Source: Campylobacter sp.
GTDB lineage: Bacteria; Campylobacterota; Campylobacteria; Campylobacterales; Campylobacteraceae
Assembly: GCA_017469645.1 (NCBI GenBank)
Contig: JAFUFY010000004.1
Location: forward strand, 1-48,483
Length of the DNA stretch: 48,483 nt
Direction of reading: 5' to 3'
How positions within the stretch are numbered: position 1 is the stretch's first letter; the number at the start of each line of letters is the position of its first letter. Of this stretch, positions 8,519-16,538 are shown one piece after another. The notes beneath the pieces were generated by a model that saw only the letters and a list, made by a program, of their open reading frames with translations, ran no database searches and was not told where the DNA came from. Both the position numbers and the translations under genes were made by a program.

Positions 8519-9292
8519 ATGAAAAAGGTACTTTTTTCGCTCTTGTTTTTGACTTATTTCTTGTATGGTGAAGATTTAAAAATCGCTATTGACCCGACTT
8601 ATCCGCCATTTGAATACAAAAATACAAGCAATCAACTAGTCGGTTTTGATATTGAACTAATCGCAGCTATCGCTCAAAAAGCAGGTTTTAACTATACTTT
8701 TGTAGAAACAGCTCACGATAGCGCTTGTGGTGCTGTTAATGGAAAAAGTGTCGATATAGCAATCTCTGCTTTTACGCACGATAAATTTACACAAGATTGC
8801 GATTATAGCGATTCGTATTATAATCCAAGATTTATTTTTCTAAAAATTTCAGGAAGCCCCATAAATTCAACCGATGATTTAGTCGGTAAAAAAGTCGGCT
8901 ATGTCGGAGATGATGTAGCAAAAGAGATGATAGAAGCTTTTGGTGCAAAGCCTATCAGACGAGATAGAAATGCGCTAATAAATTTATTTACCGCTATGCA
9001 AGACGGCAAAGCAGATGCTCTTTTGATTGATTCTAGAAGTATGCCTATACTTTCAAATGATTATGAACACATGAGCCAAGCCGATAAAGATAAACTTGCC
9101 GCATATGAAAGTGTAGGCTATGGAAAAAATTTAGAAATTCTTTATCAAGAAGATGTAGGTAGTGCTGAAACTTCTATTTTATTTCCTAATGACGGTTCAA
9201 AAAATGAACTAAAAGGTAGAATAAATAAGGCTATTTCGGAGCTTAAAAACGACGGAACGATTGATAATTTGATAAAAAAATATCACCTATAA
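8519..9292 (+). CDS. Periplasmic amino-acid-binding protein (SBP_bac_3), copy 2
   Basis: 257 aa, a clear paralogue of the preceding gene. It has a signal peptide (residues 1-17, ending LYG), lobe 1 KIAIDPTYPPFEYKN and GFDIELIAAIAQKAG, and the same Cys pair (SACGAVN and QDCDYS). The ending KAISELKNDGTIDNLIKKY is the standard C-terminal signature of the family. The extra Cys found in copy 1 (IDSCNAP) is replaced here by Arg (IDSRSMP), so the ligand sites have diverged. There is no associated permease or ATPase; it may serve a transporter encoded elsewhere. Own promoter and terminator. Confidence 0.88.
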   Translation: MKKVLFSLLFLTYFLYGEDLKIAIDPTYPPFEYKNTSNQLVGFDIELIAAIAQKAGFNYTFVETAHDSACGAVNGKSVDIAISAFTHDKFTQDCDYSDSYYNPRFIFLKISGSPINSTDDLVGKKVGYVGDDVAKEMIEAFGAKPIRRDRNALINLFTAMQDGKADALLIDSRSMPILSNDYEHMSQADKDKLAAYESVGYGKNLEILYQEDVGSAETSILFPNDGSKNELKGRINKAISELKNDGTIDNLIKKYHL

Positions 9293-9298
9293 TTTTAT

Positions 9299-9337
9299 AA
9301 ATTCGCCCCTGAAATTTGTGGCGAATTTAAATTTTTT
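9299..9337 (+). terminator. Intrinsic terminator after binding protein copy 2
   Basis: AAATTCGCC (9299-9307) pairs with GGCGAATTT (9320-9328) and is followed by a run of six T at 9332-9337, directly before the MFS gene. Confidence 0.75.
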
Positions 9338-9352
9338 AAGAAACGGATTTTT

Positions 9353-10660
9353 ATGATAAAAAATGTTTTACCTTTAAGTTTTATTGTCGCAACAAGATTT
9401 TTCGGGCTTTTTATAGTTCTGCCTGTTTTAAGCCTTTATGCTCTAAATTTGGACGGAGCAGACGAAAAACTAGTCGGTTTTTTAATCGGAATTTATGCCT
9501 TTATGCAAATGGCACTTCAAACTCCATTTGGGATCCTAAGCGATAAAATCGGTCGCAAAAATGCCCTTGCTATCGGGCTTTTGATTTTTATCATTGGCTC
9601 TATCGTTTGCGCTTATAGTAGCGGAATTTACACTATGATTTTTGGTCGCTGTTTGCAAGGCTGTGGGGCTGTTGGAGCCGTCGCCACCGCACTCATCAGC
9701 GATTTTACAAAAGAAGAAGAACGCGGCAAAGCTATGAGCATAATGGGCGCGATGATCGGCATAGCTTTTGCAAGTGCGATTGTTTTAAGCCCAATTTTAA
9801 GCGATAAATTCGGACTTTCTAGCATTTTTAATCTAAGCGCATTTTTGACTTTGATTTGTTTAATCTTGCTTTATGCAGTCGTCCCAAAAGAGCCAAAAAT
9901 CACCACAAAAAGCGTAAAAACGCCATTTAGCGAGATTTTAAAAGACAAAAATTTACTGCTTTTAAATTTGAGCAACTTTTTGCAAAAAATGCTAATGACC
10001 ACAGCATTTTTCATAATCCCTATCATTTTGGTAAATAATCTTGGCTTTGATAAAAGTCAAATTTACAAAATTTACATTACGGCGATGATTTTTGGGCTAG
10101 TTGCCATGGGACTAAGTGGCGCACTCGGCGAAAAACGGGGCTTGGCAAAGGAAATTTTACTAAGCGGCATTGCATTTTTTATCGCTTCTTACGCACTTTT
10201 TGCCACAGAAAATTCGCTTGGTGTTTTTGTTGTCGCCGTGATTTTATTTTTCATCGGATTTAACATGCACGAGCCGATTATGCAAAGCCTAGCGTCAAAA
10301 TTTGCCAAATCACACCAAAAAGGCTCTGCGCTTGGGGTTTTTAACTCATTTGGATTTTTAGGAAGCTTTGTGGGTGGCGTTTTTGGCGGCATTGCGTTAA
10401 AAGAGATCGGGCTTTTTTACCTTGCCCTTGTCGTGGTCGTTTTAGCCGTCATTTGGTTTATTTTACTTTTAAATTTGACAAATCCGATGATTTTTAAAAA
10501 TTTATATTTCGATAAAAACATAAAAGCCAATTTTACCGCACTTAGCGATACGCACGGCATCATCGAGTGCTACGAAACTGAAAAAAATTTCATCGTCAAA
10601 TACAATAGAAAACGCATCAGCAAACACCAAATTTTAAAAAAATTAGGGCTAACTCGCTAA
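9353..10660 (+). CDS. YajR-like MFS transporter with C-terminal soluble domain
   Basis: A 435-aa major facilitator protein with 12 predicted helices. The loop after helix 2 has motif A (GILSDKIGRKNALA), and GRCLQGCGAVGA in helix 4 resembles the drug/H+ antiporter motif. After the last helix, residues 380-435 form a small soluble domain (NIKANFTALSDTHG, YNRKRISKHQILKKLG). This architecture matches E. coli YajR, whose extra C-terminal ferredoxin-like YAM domain is diagnostic. Substrates of such proteins are not firmly known. It is followed 16 bp later by moeA, perhaps in one transcript, without an obvious functional link. Confidence 0.85.
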   Translation: MIKNVLPLSFIVATRFFGLFIVLPVLSLYALNLDGADEKLVGFLIGIYAFMQMALQTPFGILSDKIGRKNALAIGLLIFIIGSIVCAYSSGIYTMIFGRCLQGCGAVGAVATALISDFTKEEERGKAMSIMGAMIGIAFASAIVLSPILSDKFGLSSIFNLSAFLTLICLILLYAVVPKEPKITTKSVKTPFSEILKDKNLLLLNLSNFLQKMLMTTAFFIIPIILVNNLGFDKSQIYKIYITAMIFGLVAMGLSGALGEKRGLAKEILLSGIAFFIASYALFATENSLGVFVVAVILFFIGFNMHEPIMQSLASKFAKSHQKGSALGVFNSFGFLGSFVGGVFGGIALKEIGLFYLALVVVVLAVIWFILLLNLTNPMIFKNLYFDKNIKANFTALSDTHGIIECYETEKNFIVKYNRKRISKHQILKKLGLTR

Positions 10661-10676
10661 ATTTGAAAGGAAAAAA

Positions 10677-11885
10677 ATGCCAAATTTACCGAAATTTGAA
10701 GATACAATCGCAAATCTTAAAAAAAGCGTTACAAAATGGGATCGTATAGAAAAAATCGCCCTAACTCAGGCATTGGATAGAGTTCTAGCCACCGACATAA
10801 TCGCCCCGCACGACTACCCAAAACAGCCAACTGCTGCTATGGACGGATATGCGCTTAAATTTAGCGATTTAAAAGAAAACGCTGAAATTAAAATTTTAGG
10901 CAAAACTCCGGCAGGAACGCAAAATTCGCTTCAAATTCATAACGGCGAGTGTATAAAAACTTTTACAGGCTCACTTATGGCTGGTGGCTCTGACACGCTA
11001 ATTCCTATCGAAAATGTCGAAGTCATCGGCGAATTTATCAAAGTTATAAAGCCAGTATCACAAGGCTTTGCCGTCAGAAAAATAGGCGAAAGCTACGCCA
11101 AAGGTGAAATCCTAATCAAAAAAGGAACACGCATAAATTACGCTGTAATCGGGCTTTTAGCCGAACTTGGCATTTCATATATAAGCGTTTTTGTTCGCCC
11201 CAAAGTCGCCGTTTTTTCCACCGGAAGCGAAATCAAAGAACTTGGCGAAAGCCTAGAAAACGGGGCGCAAATTTATAGCTCAAATCACATAATGATTGCA
11301 AATTTAGTGCAAAAAATGGGCTGCGAAAGTATCATTTTGCCCGTTGTCAAAGACGAAAAAGATTTGCTAAAAGCTTCGATACTCTCAGCGCTAAAAAGTG
11401 CCGACATAGTGCTTAGCACGGGCGGAGTAAGCGTGGGGGATTTTGATTTTGTCAAAGAAATCGTCAAAGAAAACTTCGAAATCATCGTCGATAAATCCGC
11501 CATAAAACCGGGTCGCCACATAAAAATCGCCAAAACTGGCGAAAAATACATTTTTGCGTTGCCGGGATTTCCGTTTTCTGCCGTGGTTACTTGCGTTTTA
11601 TATTTGCGTGAGTTTTTAAATTCGGCTTTTGGAGTGAGCGAAGAGTGCGAAATTTCGGCGATTTTAGCAGAAGATTATGCCAAAAAATCGCCGTTTTTGG
11701 AATTTAGCGCCGTTAGTTTGATAAACGAAAACGGGCAAATTTACGCCACCACAAAAGGCAAAAGGCAAGGAAGTAGCGCGATTTTAAACAATCTTTTGCA
11801 AAATGCAAATTTGCTAGTTTGCCCTGCCGAACGAACAGACGGACTGAAAAAAGGCGAAATTGTAAAAATCATAAAAATGCCTTAA
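10677..11885 (+). CDS. moeA: MoeA molybdopterin molybdenumtransferase
   Basis: A 402-aa enzyme that inserts molybdate into adenylylated molybdopterin, the last common step of molybdenum cofactor synthesis needed for nitrate reductase, formate dehydrogenase and similar enzymes. The AMDGYAL motif occurs near residue 55, the MoCF-binding domain has VFSTGSE and LSTGGVSVGDFDFV, and the C-terminal part has LPGFPFSAVVT (usually LPGNPVS). GAAAGGA precedes the ATG. No other moa/moe gene is nearby. Length is normal and no damage is visible. Confidence 0.95.
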   Translation: MPNLPKFEDTIANLKKSVTKWDRIEKIALTQALDRVLATDIIAPHDYPKQPTAAMDGYALKFSDLKENAEIKILGKTPAGTQNSLQIHNGECIKTFTGSLMAGGSDTLIPIENVEVIGEFIKVIKPVSQGFAVRKIGESYAKGEILIKKGTRINYAVIGLLAELGISYISVFVRPKVAVFSTGSEIKELGESLENGAQIYSSNHIMIANLVQKMGCESIILPVVKDEKDLLKASILSALKSADIVLSTGGVSVGDFDFVKEIVKENFEIIVDKSAIKPGRHIKIAKTGEKYIFALPGFPFSAVVTCVLYLREFLNSAFGVSEECEISAILAEDYAKKSPFLEFSAVSLINENGQIYATTKGKRQGSSAILNNLLQNANLLVCPAERTDGLKKGEIVKIIKMP

Positions 11886-11913
11886 AATTTTTGCAAATTG
11901 AACTTAGCCTAGC

Positions 11914-11975
11914 TTTGCACTAAATTTGCAACGATAGACAAACCCAAGTCTTATCTTATGCAAATTTAGTGCAAA
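11914..11975. repeat. Long-looped hairpin between convergent genes
   Basis: TTTGCACTAAATTTGC (11914-11929) recurs as an exact inverted copy GCAAATTTAGTGCAAA (11960-11975) with a 30-nt loop. It lies just after moeA and could end its transcript, although the loop is unusually long and no T tract follows. Confidence 0.5.
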
Positions 11976-12030
11976 ATCGTCGGCATACGCATATCAAGTT
12001 TAAGTTGAATTATTTTTTAATTACTTCCAT

Positions 12031-12070
12031 TGTCATTGCGAGTTTTTGCAAAGCAAAAACGAAGCAATCG
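12031..12070. repeat. Small dispersed-type palindromic repeat (CATTGCGAG...GAAGCAATC)
   Basis: The element has nested dyad symmetry: ATTGC (12035-12039) with GCAAT (12064-12068), and inside it GTTTTTGC (12042-12049) with GCAAAAAC (12053-12060) around an AAA loop. The outer words CATTGCGAG and GAAGCAATC match a small repeat type I know from many bacterial genomes. Only one copy was seen in this window. Confidence 0.5.
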
Positions 12071-12138
12071 CCAAAGTTTAAATTCCCAAACAATTTAATT
12101 TAAAATTTGCGTAGCAAATTTATTGTCAGAATTTACAA

Positions 12139-12549
12139 TTATTTTGTCAAATTTATCACAATCTCGCCAAATTTAATAAAATTTTCTCCACGCTCGACTT
12201 TAAAATCGTCTTTAAATTCATGCACTTTTGCGTTTGCGTAGCCACTAAATTTATTACAAATCACGCCGTTTTTAAGTGTAAGCATTTGTTCGCTTAGAAA
12301 TTCTTTATCTATAAATCTAGCTGGGATTATCCCAAAAACTTCGCTTTTAACGCTATATAAAAAGCCCGTATTATCGGCGTAATCGCCAATGACGACCTCA
12401 AATTTAACAAACTCGCTTCCATCATCAAATTTGCCGATCTCGCCGTCTTCAAACGAGCCTACAAACTCCAAATTTTCATACTGCAAAATCCACGCCAAAT
12501 CGCCGATATAATACTCTCCGCTTTTCATTAAATTCATTGTTAAATTCAC
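12139..12549 (-). CDS. Hypothetical protein with YIGDLAWIL motif
   Basis: About 136 aa. The first possible start is a GTG at 12549 overlapping the stop of the acetyltransferase gene (GTGA); ATG codons at 12537 and 12528 are alternatives. The N-terminus reads SGEYYIGDLAWIL, similar to a motif (YYIGDPCYV) found in small beta-rich proteins of unknown function in phages and bacteria. No signal peptide or membrane segment. Translational coupling suggests it works with, or at least is transferred with, the acetyltransferase. Function unknown. Confidence 0.65.
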   Translation of the reverse strand: MNLTMNLMKSGEYYIGDLAWILQYENLEFVGSFEDGEIGKFDDGSEFVKFEVVIGDYADNTGFLYSVKSEVFGIIPARFIDKEFLSEQMLTLKNGVICNKFSGYANAKVHEFKDDFKVERGENFIKFGEIVINLTK

Positions 12550-13184
12550 AATTTCCCTAGCATTTTTTTGATTTTTTCTTTCACTTTTTGCAAATCATCA
12601 TTTAAAAAAACTTCGCCCAGCCTGTCTATTTCAGCCACGCTTTTGTCCCACCATTTAAGAGTTAAAAGCAAATTTATCATCTCATCATCAAAGCGTTTGC
12701 GAATTAGCCTTGCAGGGTTTCCGGCGACTATGCTATACGGCGGTATTTCGCCGCCCACTACGCTACTAGCACCGATTATCACGCCATCGCCGATTTTGCT
12801 TCCCGGCAAGATAAGCGAATTTTCTCCTATCCACACATCGTTTCCGACCACCGTGTTGCCTTTAATCGGCAGTTTATCAAGACTAGGTGCATTTTGCGAA
12901 AAACCCTTAAAAATATAAAACGGAAATGTGCTAATACCGCCCATAGCGTGGTTTGCGCCGTTCATCATAAATTCCACCCCAGCTCCGATTTGACAAAATT
13001 TGCCGATAATCAGTCTATCGCCGATAAAATCATAATGGTGCGTAACTTGCTTCTCAAAATCCTGCCCCGCATAGTAGCTAAATTCGCCCACAATTATATT
13101 TTTATTTTTTATAGTCGGCTTTATATAGGTTACGCTTTTCAAGCCCGATTTTAAGGGAAAAATTTGGTTTGGGTTTGACAACAT
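12546..13184 (-). CDS. Vat/CatB-type xenobiotic O-acetyltransferase
   Basis: A 212-aa left-handed beta-helix acetyltransferase. It carries hexapeptide repeats (IIGKFCQIGAGVEFMMNGANHAM, VVGNDVWIGENSLILPG, IGDGVIIGASSVV) and the signature NHAMGGISTFPF with the catalytic His of the CatB/Vat group, whose members acetylate chloramphenicol or streptogramin A using acetyl-CoA. The VAGNPARLIRKRF and WWD segments near the C-terminus are also typical. AGGAT precedes the ATG at 13184. Many chromosomal members have unknown natural substrates, so resistance is only a possibility. Confidence 0.85.
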   Translation of the reverse strand: MLSNPNQIFPLKSGLKSVTYIKPTIKNKNIIVGEFSYYAGQDFEKQVTHHYDFIGDRLIIGKFCQIGAGVEFMMNGANHAMGGISTFPFYIFKGFSQNAPSLDKLPIKGNTVVGNDVWIGENSLILPGSKIGDGVIIGASSVVGGEIPPYSIVAGNPARLIRKRFDDEMINLLLTLKWWDKSVAEIDRLGEVFLNDDLQKVKEKIKKMLGKL

Positions 13185-13197
13185 AATCTATCCTAAT

Positions 13198-13623
13198 TTA
13201 TTTACAAATATCGTTATTTGCGATAAATTCGCCATACGGTTCATTTTCGCCTTTGAAAAAGTATTGCCATTTAAAAAGCATATTTCGTTTTCTGTATAAT
13301 TTCAAATCCCCGTCCGTGCAGTAATATTGACTTAAATCATCGGATATGCCCTTATTAAAATCTTTTTGACTAGCTTTCATAAGTATCTTTTCTGTCCTAT
13401 CTACATCAATATCAAACTGCATAACAATCATATTGTTTTCACAAAATACATTTTTAATTTCTATTTCTTCATCTATGTTTTGATTATCCATTATCATTTT
13501 GGCTATTTCGCCTTTGATATACAAATCATCGCAGTAATTCAGATTTTTTTGTGGTTGTTTTGAGCCAATGCAACCGGTTAAACAAAACACAAAAACTATG
13601 CAAATTAAAATAATTTTTCTCAT
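13198..13623 (-). CDS. Putative lipoprotein, unknown
   Basis: A 141-aa protein with a lipoprotein signal peptide and lipobox LTGC (Cys18). The mature part has four Cys (NYCDD, FCENN, YYCTDG and the C-terminal DIC), so disulfides are likely. The stretch KASQKDFNKGISDDLSQYYC stands out and resembles a small lipoprotein family of unknown role. AAGGG precedes the ATG. It is the first gene of a likely transcript with the acetyltransferase (13 bp gap). Confidence 0.65.
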   Translation of the reverse strand: MRKIILICIVFVFCLTGCIGSKQPQKNLNYCDDLYIKGEIAKMIMDNQNIDEEIEIKNVFCENNMIVMQFDIDVDRTEKILMKASQKDFNKGISDDLSQYYCTDGDLKLYRKRNMLFKWQYFFKGENEPYGEFIANNDICK

Positions 13624-13639
13624 TTTTACCCTTTCAAAT

Positions 13640-14710
13640 TTATCCGTAAATTTTCTTTAAATTCCCCAAATTTGCACTTGCATTTAGCAAAAGCAAATCA
13701 GCCAAGATTAGCCGTAAAAGTGCAGTGCAGACGACACTGCCACGCACCCCAATGCACGGATCATGACGCCCACGCAAAGCACAAATGACTTCGCTTCCGT
13801 TTTTATCAACCGTCGGCTGGTCAGCAAAAATGCTAGGGGTCGGCTTAAAATGCGTTTTTATGATGATTTGCTCGCCCGTTGTGATACCGCCTAGAATGCC
13901 CCCTGCGTGGTTTGATTTAAAACCATTTTTATCCATAAAATCATTATTTTGTGAGCCAAATTTGAGTGAGCTTTCCACGCCCTCGCCGATCTCTACGGCT
14001 TTTACGCCATTTAGCCCCATGAACGCCCCGCCGATTAACGCGTCAATTTTAGCGTAAAGTGGCTCTCCAAGCCCCTTTGGCACGCCATTTGCGATTGTTA
14101 GCACACTTGCCCCCACGCTCTCGCCTTTTTTCTTTAAATTTGCGATTAACTCTTTTTGTGCTTCTTCTACGCCTTTACCCAGTGCGAAAATCTCGCTATT
14201 ATCAGCATTTTCGAAGTCTAAATTCTCAGCCATTATTTCGCCCACGCTTAAAACTCCGCTTTTCACGCTCACGCCAAATTCATTTAAAAGCATTTGTGCG
14301 ATTGCCCCACCTGCGACCCTTATCGCCGTTTCTCTTGCCGAACTTCGCCCACCTCCTCTGTGATCCCTAATGCCGTATTTGCTAAAATAGCCAAAATCAG
14401 CGTGTCCCGGGCGAAAAAGTTCTTTTAAATTTTCATAGTCTTTTGAGTGCTGATTTGCGTTATAAATCACAAATCCTATCGGCGCGCCCGTGCTAAGCCC
14501 ATCAAAAACACCACTTAAAATCTGCACCTCATCGCTTTCTTTGCGAGAAGTGGCAAATTTACCGCCGGGTTTGCGTTTGTCTAGTTCGGCTTGTAAAAAT
14601 TTAGTATCGATTTTCACACCCGCCGGAAAGCCGTCTAATACGCCACCTATCGCCACGCCGTGGCTCTCCCCAAAAGTCGTAAGTCTGAGTTTTATACCTA
14701 GTGTATTCAT
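13640..14710 (-). CDS. aroC: Chorismate synthase
   Basis: The 356-aa enzyme makes chorismate from EPSP, the last step of the shikimate pathway, using reduced flavin. Signatures are intact: GESHG near residue 14, [20 protein letters not shown] around 115-135, and [12 protein letters not shown] near the C-terminus. GGAG precedes the ATG. In C. jejuni aroC is, to my knowledge, adjacent to rnc; here the two are separated by a restriction-modification cassette, with aroC 12 bp after the endonuclease gene on the same strand. Confidence 0.96.
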   Translation of the reverse strand: MNTLGIKLRLTTFGESHGVAIGGVLDGFPAGVKIDTKFLQAELDKRKPGGKFATSRKESDEVQILSGVFDGLSTGAPIGFVIYNANQHSKDYENLKELFRPGHADFGYFSKYGIRDHRGGGRSSARETAIRVAGGAIAQMLLNEFGVSVKSGVLSVGEIMAENLDFENADNSEIFALGKGVEEAQKELIANLKKKGESVGASVLTIANGVPKGLGEPLYAKIDALIGGAFMGLNGVKAVEIGEGVESSLKFGSQNNDFMDKNGFKSNHAGGILGGITTGEQIIIKTHFKPTPSIFADQPTVDKNGSEVICALRGRHDPCIGVRGSVVCTALLRLILADLLLLNASANLGNLKKIYG

Positions 14711-14722
14711 ATCAAATCTCCG

Positions 14723-15469
14723 TTATAAAATATCTGTGAATTTTGGCGGATTTTTATCTATCAGCCACTTAAAATAGTTTTGGTCTATGTTGAATACGGT
14801 TTGACCTTCCATTTGCTGTCTTGTAATCCAGTTCAAATCATCATCGGCGATATTTGAAATATCCACGAACGCAACCTGTCCGTTAAATAAATCAAAATGT
14901 AAAACAAGAGTTTGAATTTTGCTCTCGGCAAAAACTCGTTTTGCTTCTAAGACCTTGTGCTGTTTTATGTCATTTATGCCCTGAAACCCGCTTTGAACTT
15001 CAATTCTATAAGCATTAAATTCCAAATCAGCCTTTGGCGTTCTTTTAAAAGAATCCAAGCTATCAAATTTATCATCGCCTATGTTTTTTATTTGCGAAAT
15101 TTTGACTTCAAAAATCTCAGTAATCGCACCTTTAAAAAATTCAAGGCTCAAAAACCCACGCATCCAACTAAAATAAACTTCTTCTTTTCGTCTGCCTTGA
15201 TTGTTTAATTTATTTAAAATTCCGTTATTTTTGAGTTTTTCAAAGGTTGCAAACAGATTATTTTGCAGAAATCTATCAATATCACACGAAGCATAATAAA
15301 TTTCATTTATTTTCGTAAAAATTTCACATAGTCTATCATTTAGGCTTCCGATATAGGCAAAATCGATACTAGCTTCAATATCTTTTGCCGATAAAAAATT
15401 TTTAAAATCTACCTTTGATGAAAAGCCAAGTTTTTTTCGGTATTCTTTAAAATCGTCGCTACTAAACAT
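14723..15469 (-). CDS. Putative type II restriction endonuclease
   Basis: A 248-aa protein with no obvious characterised relative, but it directly follows a DNA cytosine methyltransferase with an 8-nt overlap, the usual place for the cognate endonuclease. A candidate PD-(D/E)XK core is visible: PKADLEF with Asp148 and RIEVQSG with Glu157/Gln159, the ExQ variant seen in some restriction enzymes. A nearby predicted helix (INDIKQHKVLEAKRV) fits that fold. No membrane segment. Recognition sequence unknown. The assignment rests on context and this motif. Confidence 0.7.
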   Translation of the reverse strand: MFSSDDFKEYRKKLGFSSKVDFKNFLSAKDIEASIDFAYIGSLNDRLCEIFTKINEIYYASCDIDRFLQNNLFATFEKLKNNGILNKLNNQGRRKEEVYFSWMRGFLSLEFFKGAITEIFEVKISQIKNIGDDKFDSLDSFKRTPKADLEFNAYRIEVQSGFQGINDIKQHKVLEAKRVFAESKIQTLVLHFDLFNGQVAFVDISNIADDDLNWITRQQMEGQTVFNIDQNYFKWLIDKNPPKFTDIL

Positions 15470-16538
15470 AATTTTCTCCTAAAAACTCTAAAACCGATTT
15501 TGACAAAGCAATGCTAAGAAGCGGCGGGACGGCATTTCCGATTTGCAGTCTTTTCGACTGGTCGCTTCCGCAAAAAGCGTAATCATCAGGGAAGCTTTGA
15601 AGCCTAGCACCTTCTCTAATGCTTAAAGCTCTTGAATCTCGCGGGTGGATACACCGAGAGCTTGACGGGGTGGCGAAATTGCGTGTGATTGTAGGTGCGG
15701 GGCGATTCCACCACATTTTGGCATAAGTGTTGGTATAGCCTGATTTTGGGCGAATTTCAGGCGGCAAATCGTCCTTGCACTCGCCGTCTTTTAGCGTTTG
15801 CATAATTTTGATTAAATTTGGATTGTTTTTTGGGCTAGAATGTTCGGTTAAATTTGATGAATTTCTAACAAATTTTAAAAATTCATTATTCGGTGCGTGG
15901 CGATACGACCTGTCGTTGCCATTTTCGCCACTCCCAATAATCGGCAAATCATCAATCGCTTCTTTTAGCGATATAAATTTTGATAAATCTCGCTCATTTT
16001 CGCCGTGTGTGGGGCGTGGAAATTTAAATTCTCCCTTTTTTGTGCCGACAAGCAAAACTCGCTCTCTGATTTGCGGGACACCAAATTCGGCAGCATTTAA
16101 AATTTTATAATCCGTTTTATAGTCCAAATTTTCAAACTCAGCACAAATTTGTTTAAATAATTTTCCGCCCTGCATAGATAAAATTCCCCTAACATTTTCA
16201 AAAATAAACATTTTTGGGGATAAAATTTTTAAAATTCGCAAATATTCTTTAAATAAATTTGCTCTGCTATCCATTTGCCTTTTGCCAAGTGTCGAGTAGC
16301 TTTGGCACGGCGGACCACCTAACAAAATGTCGATTTGTCTGAATTTTTCGATTTCATTTTGGCTTAAATTTGCTATATCTTTGCATAAAATAGCTGTGTT
16401 TTTGTGATTTGCTTTGTATGAATTTACGGCGTCTTTGTCTATGTCGTTAGCAAAAACAATCTCAAATTTATCATTTTTGCTAAAACCATAGCTAAGCCCA
16501 CCAGCTCCGCAAAAAATATCAGCTATTTTGTAGGTCAT
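15462..16538 (-). CDS. DNA (cytosine-5-)-methyltransferase
   Basis: A 358-aa C5 methyltransferase. Motif I is IADIFCGAGGLSYGF (residues 5-19), motif IV GGPPCQSYS with catalytic Cys78, motif VI FENVRG with Glu114, motif VIII QIRERVLLVG, motif IX RPAPTITRNF and motif X QIGNAVPP. The variable region between VIII and IX, about 120 residues, sets the target; I cannot read the target from sequence. Its start overlaps the stop of the upstream membrane-protein gene (ATGA), and its end overlaps the endonuclease start, so the three genes form one translational unit. Confidence 0.95.
   Translation of the reverse strand: MTYKIADIFCGAGGLSYGFSKNDKFEIVFANDIDKDAVNSYKANHKNTAILCKDIANLSQNEIEKFRQIDILLGGPPCQSYSTLGKRQMDSRANLFKEYLRILKILSPKMFIFENVRGILSMQGGKLFKQICAEFENLDYKTDYKILNAAEFGVPQIRERVLLVGTKKGEFKFPRPTHGENERDLSKFISLKEAIDDLPIIGSGENGNDRSYRHAPNNEFLKFVRNSSNLTEHSSPKNNPNLIKIMQTLKDGECKDDLPPEIRPKSGYTNTYAKMWWNRPAPTITRNFATPSSSRCIHPRDSRALSIREGARLQSFPDDYAFCGSDQSKRLQIGNAVPPLLSIALSKSVLEFLGENYV

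Noticed and set aside
12031..12070. CRISPR-like repeat
   Set aside because: A single element with internal symmetry, without regular repeats, spacers or cas genes.
14059..14370. Open frame on the strand opposite aroC
   Set aside because: It is the shadow of aroC, whose protein is unambiguous; Arg/Leu-rich translation with no family resemblance.
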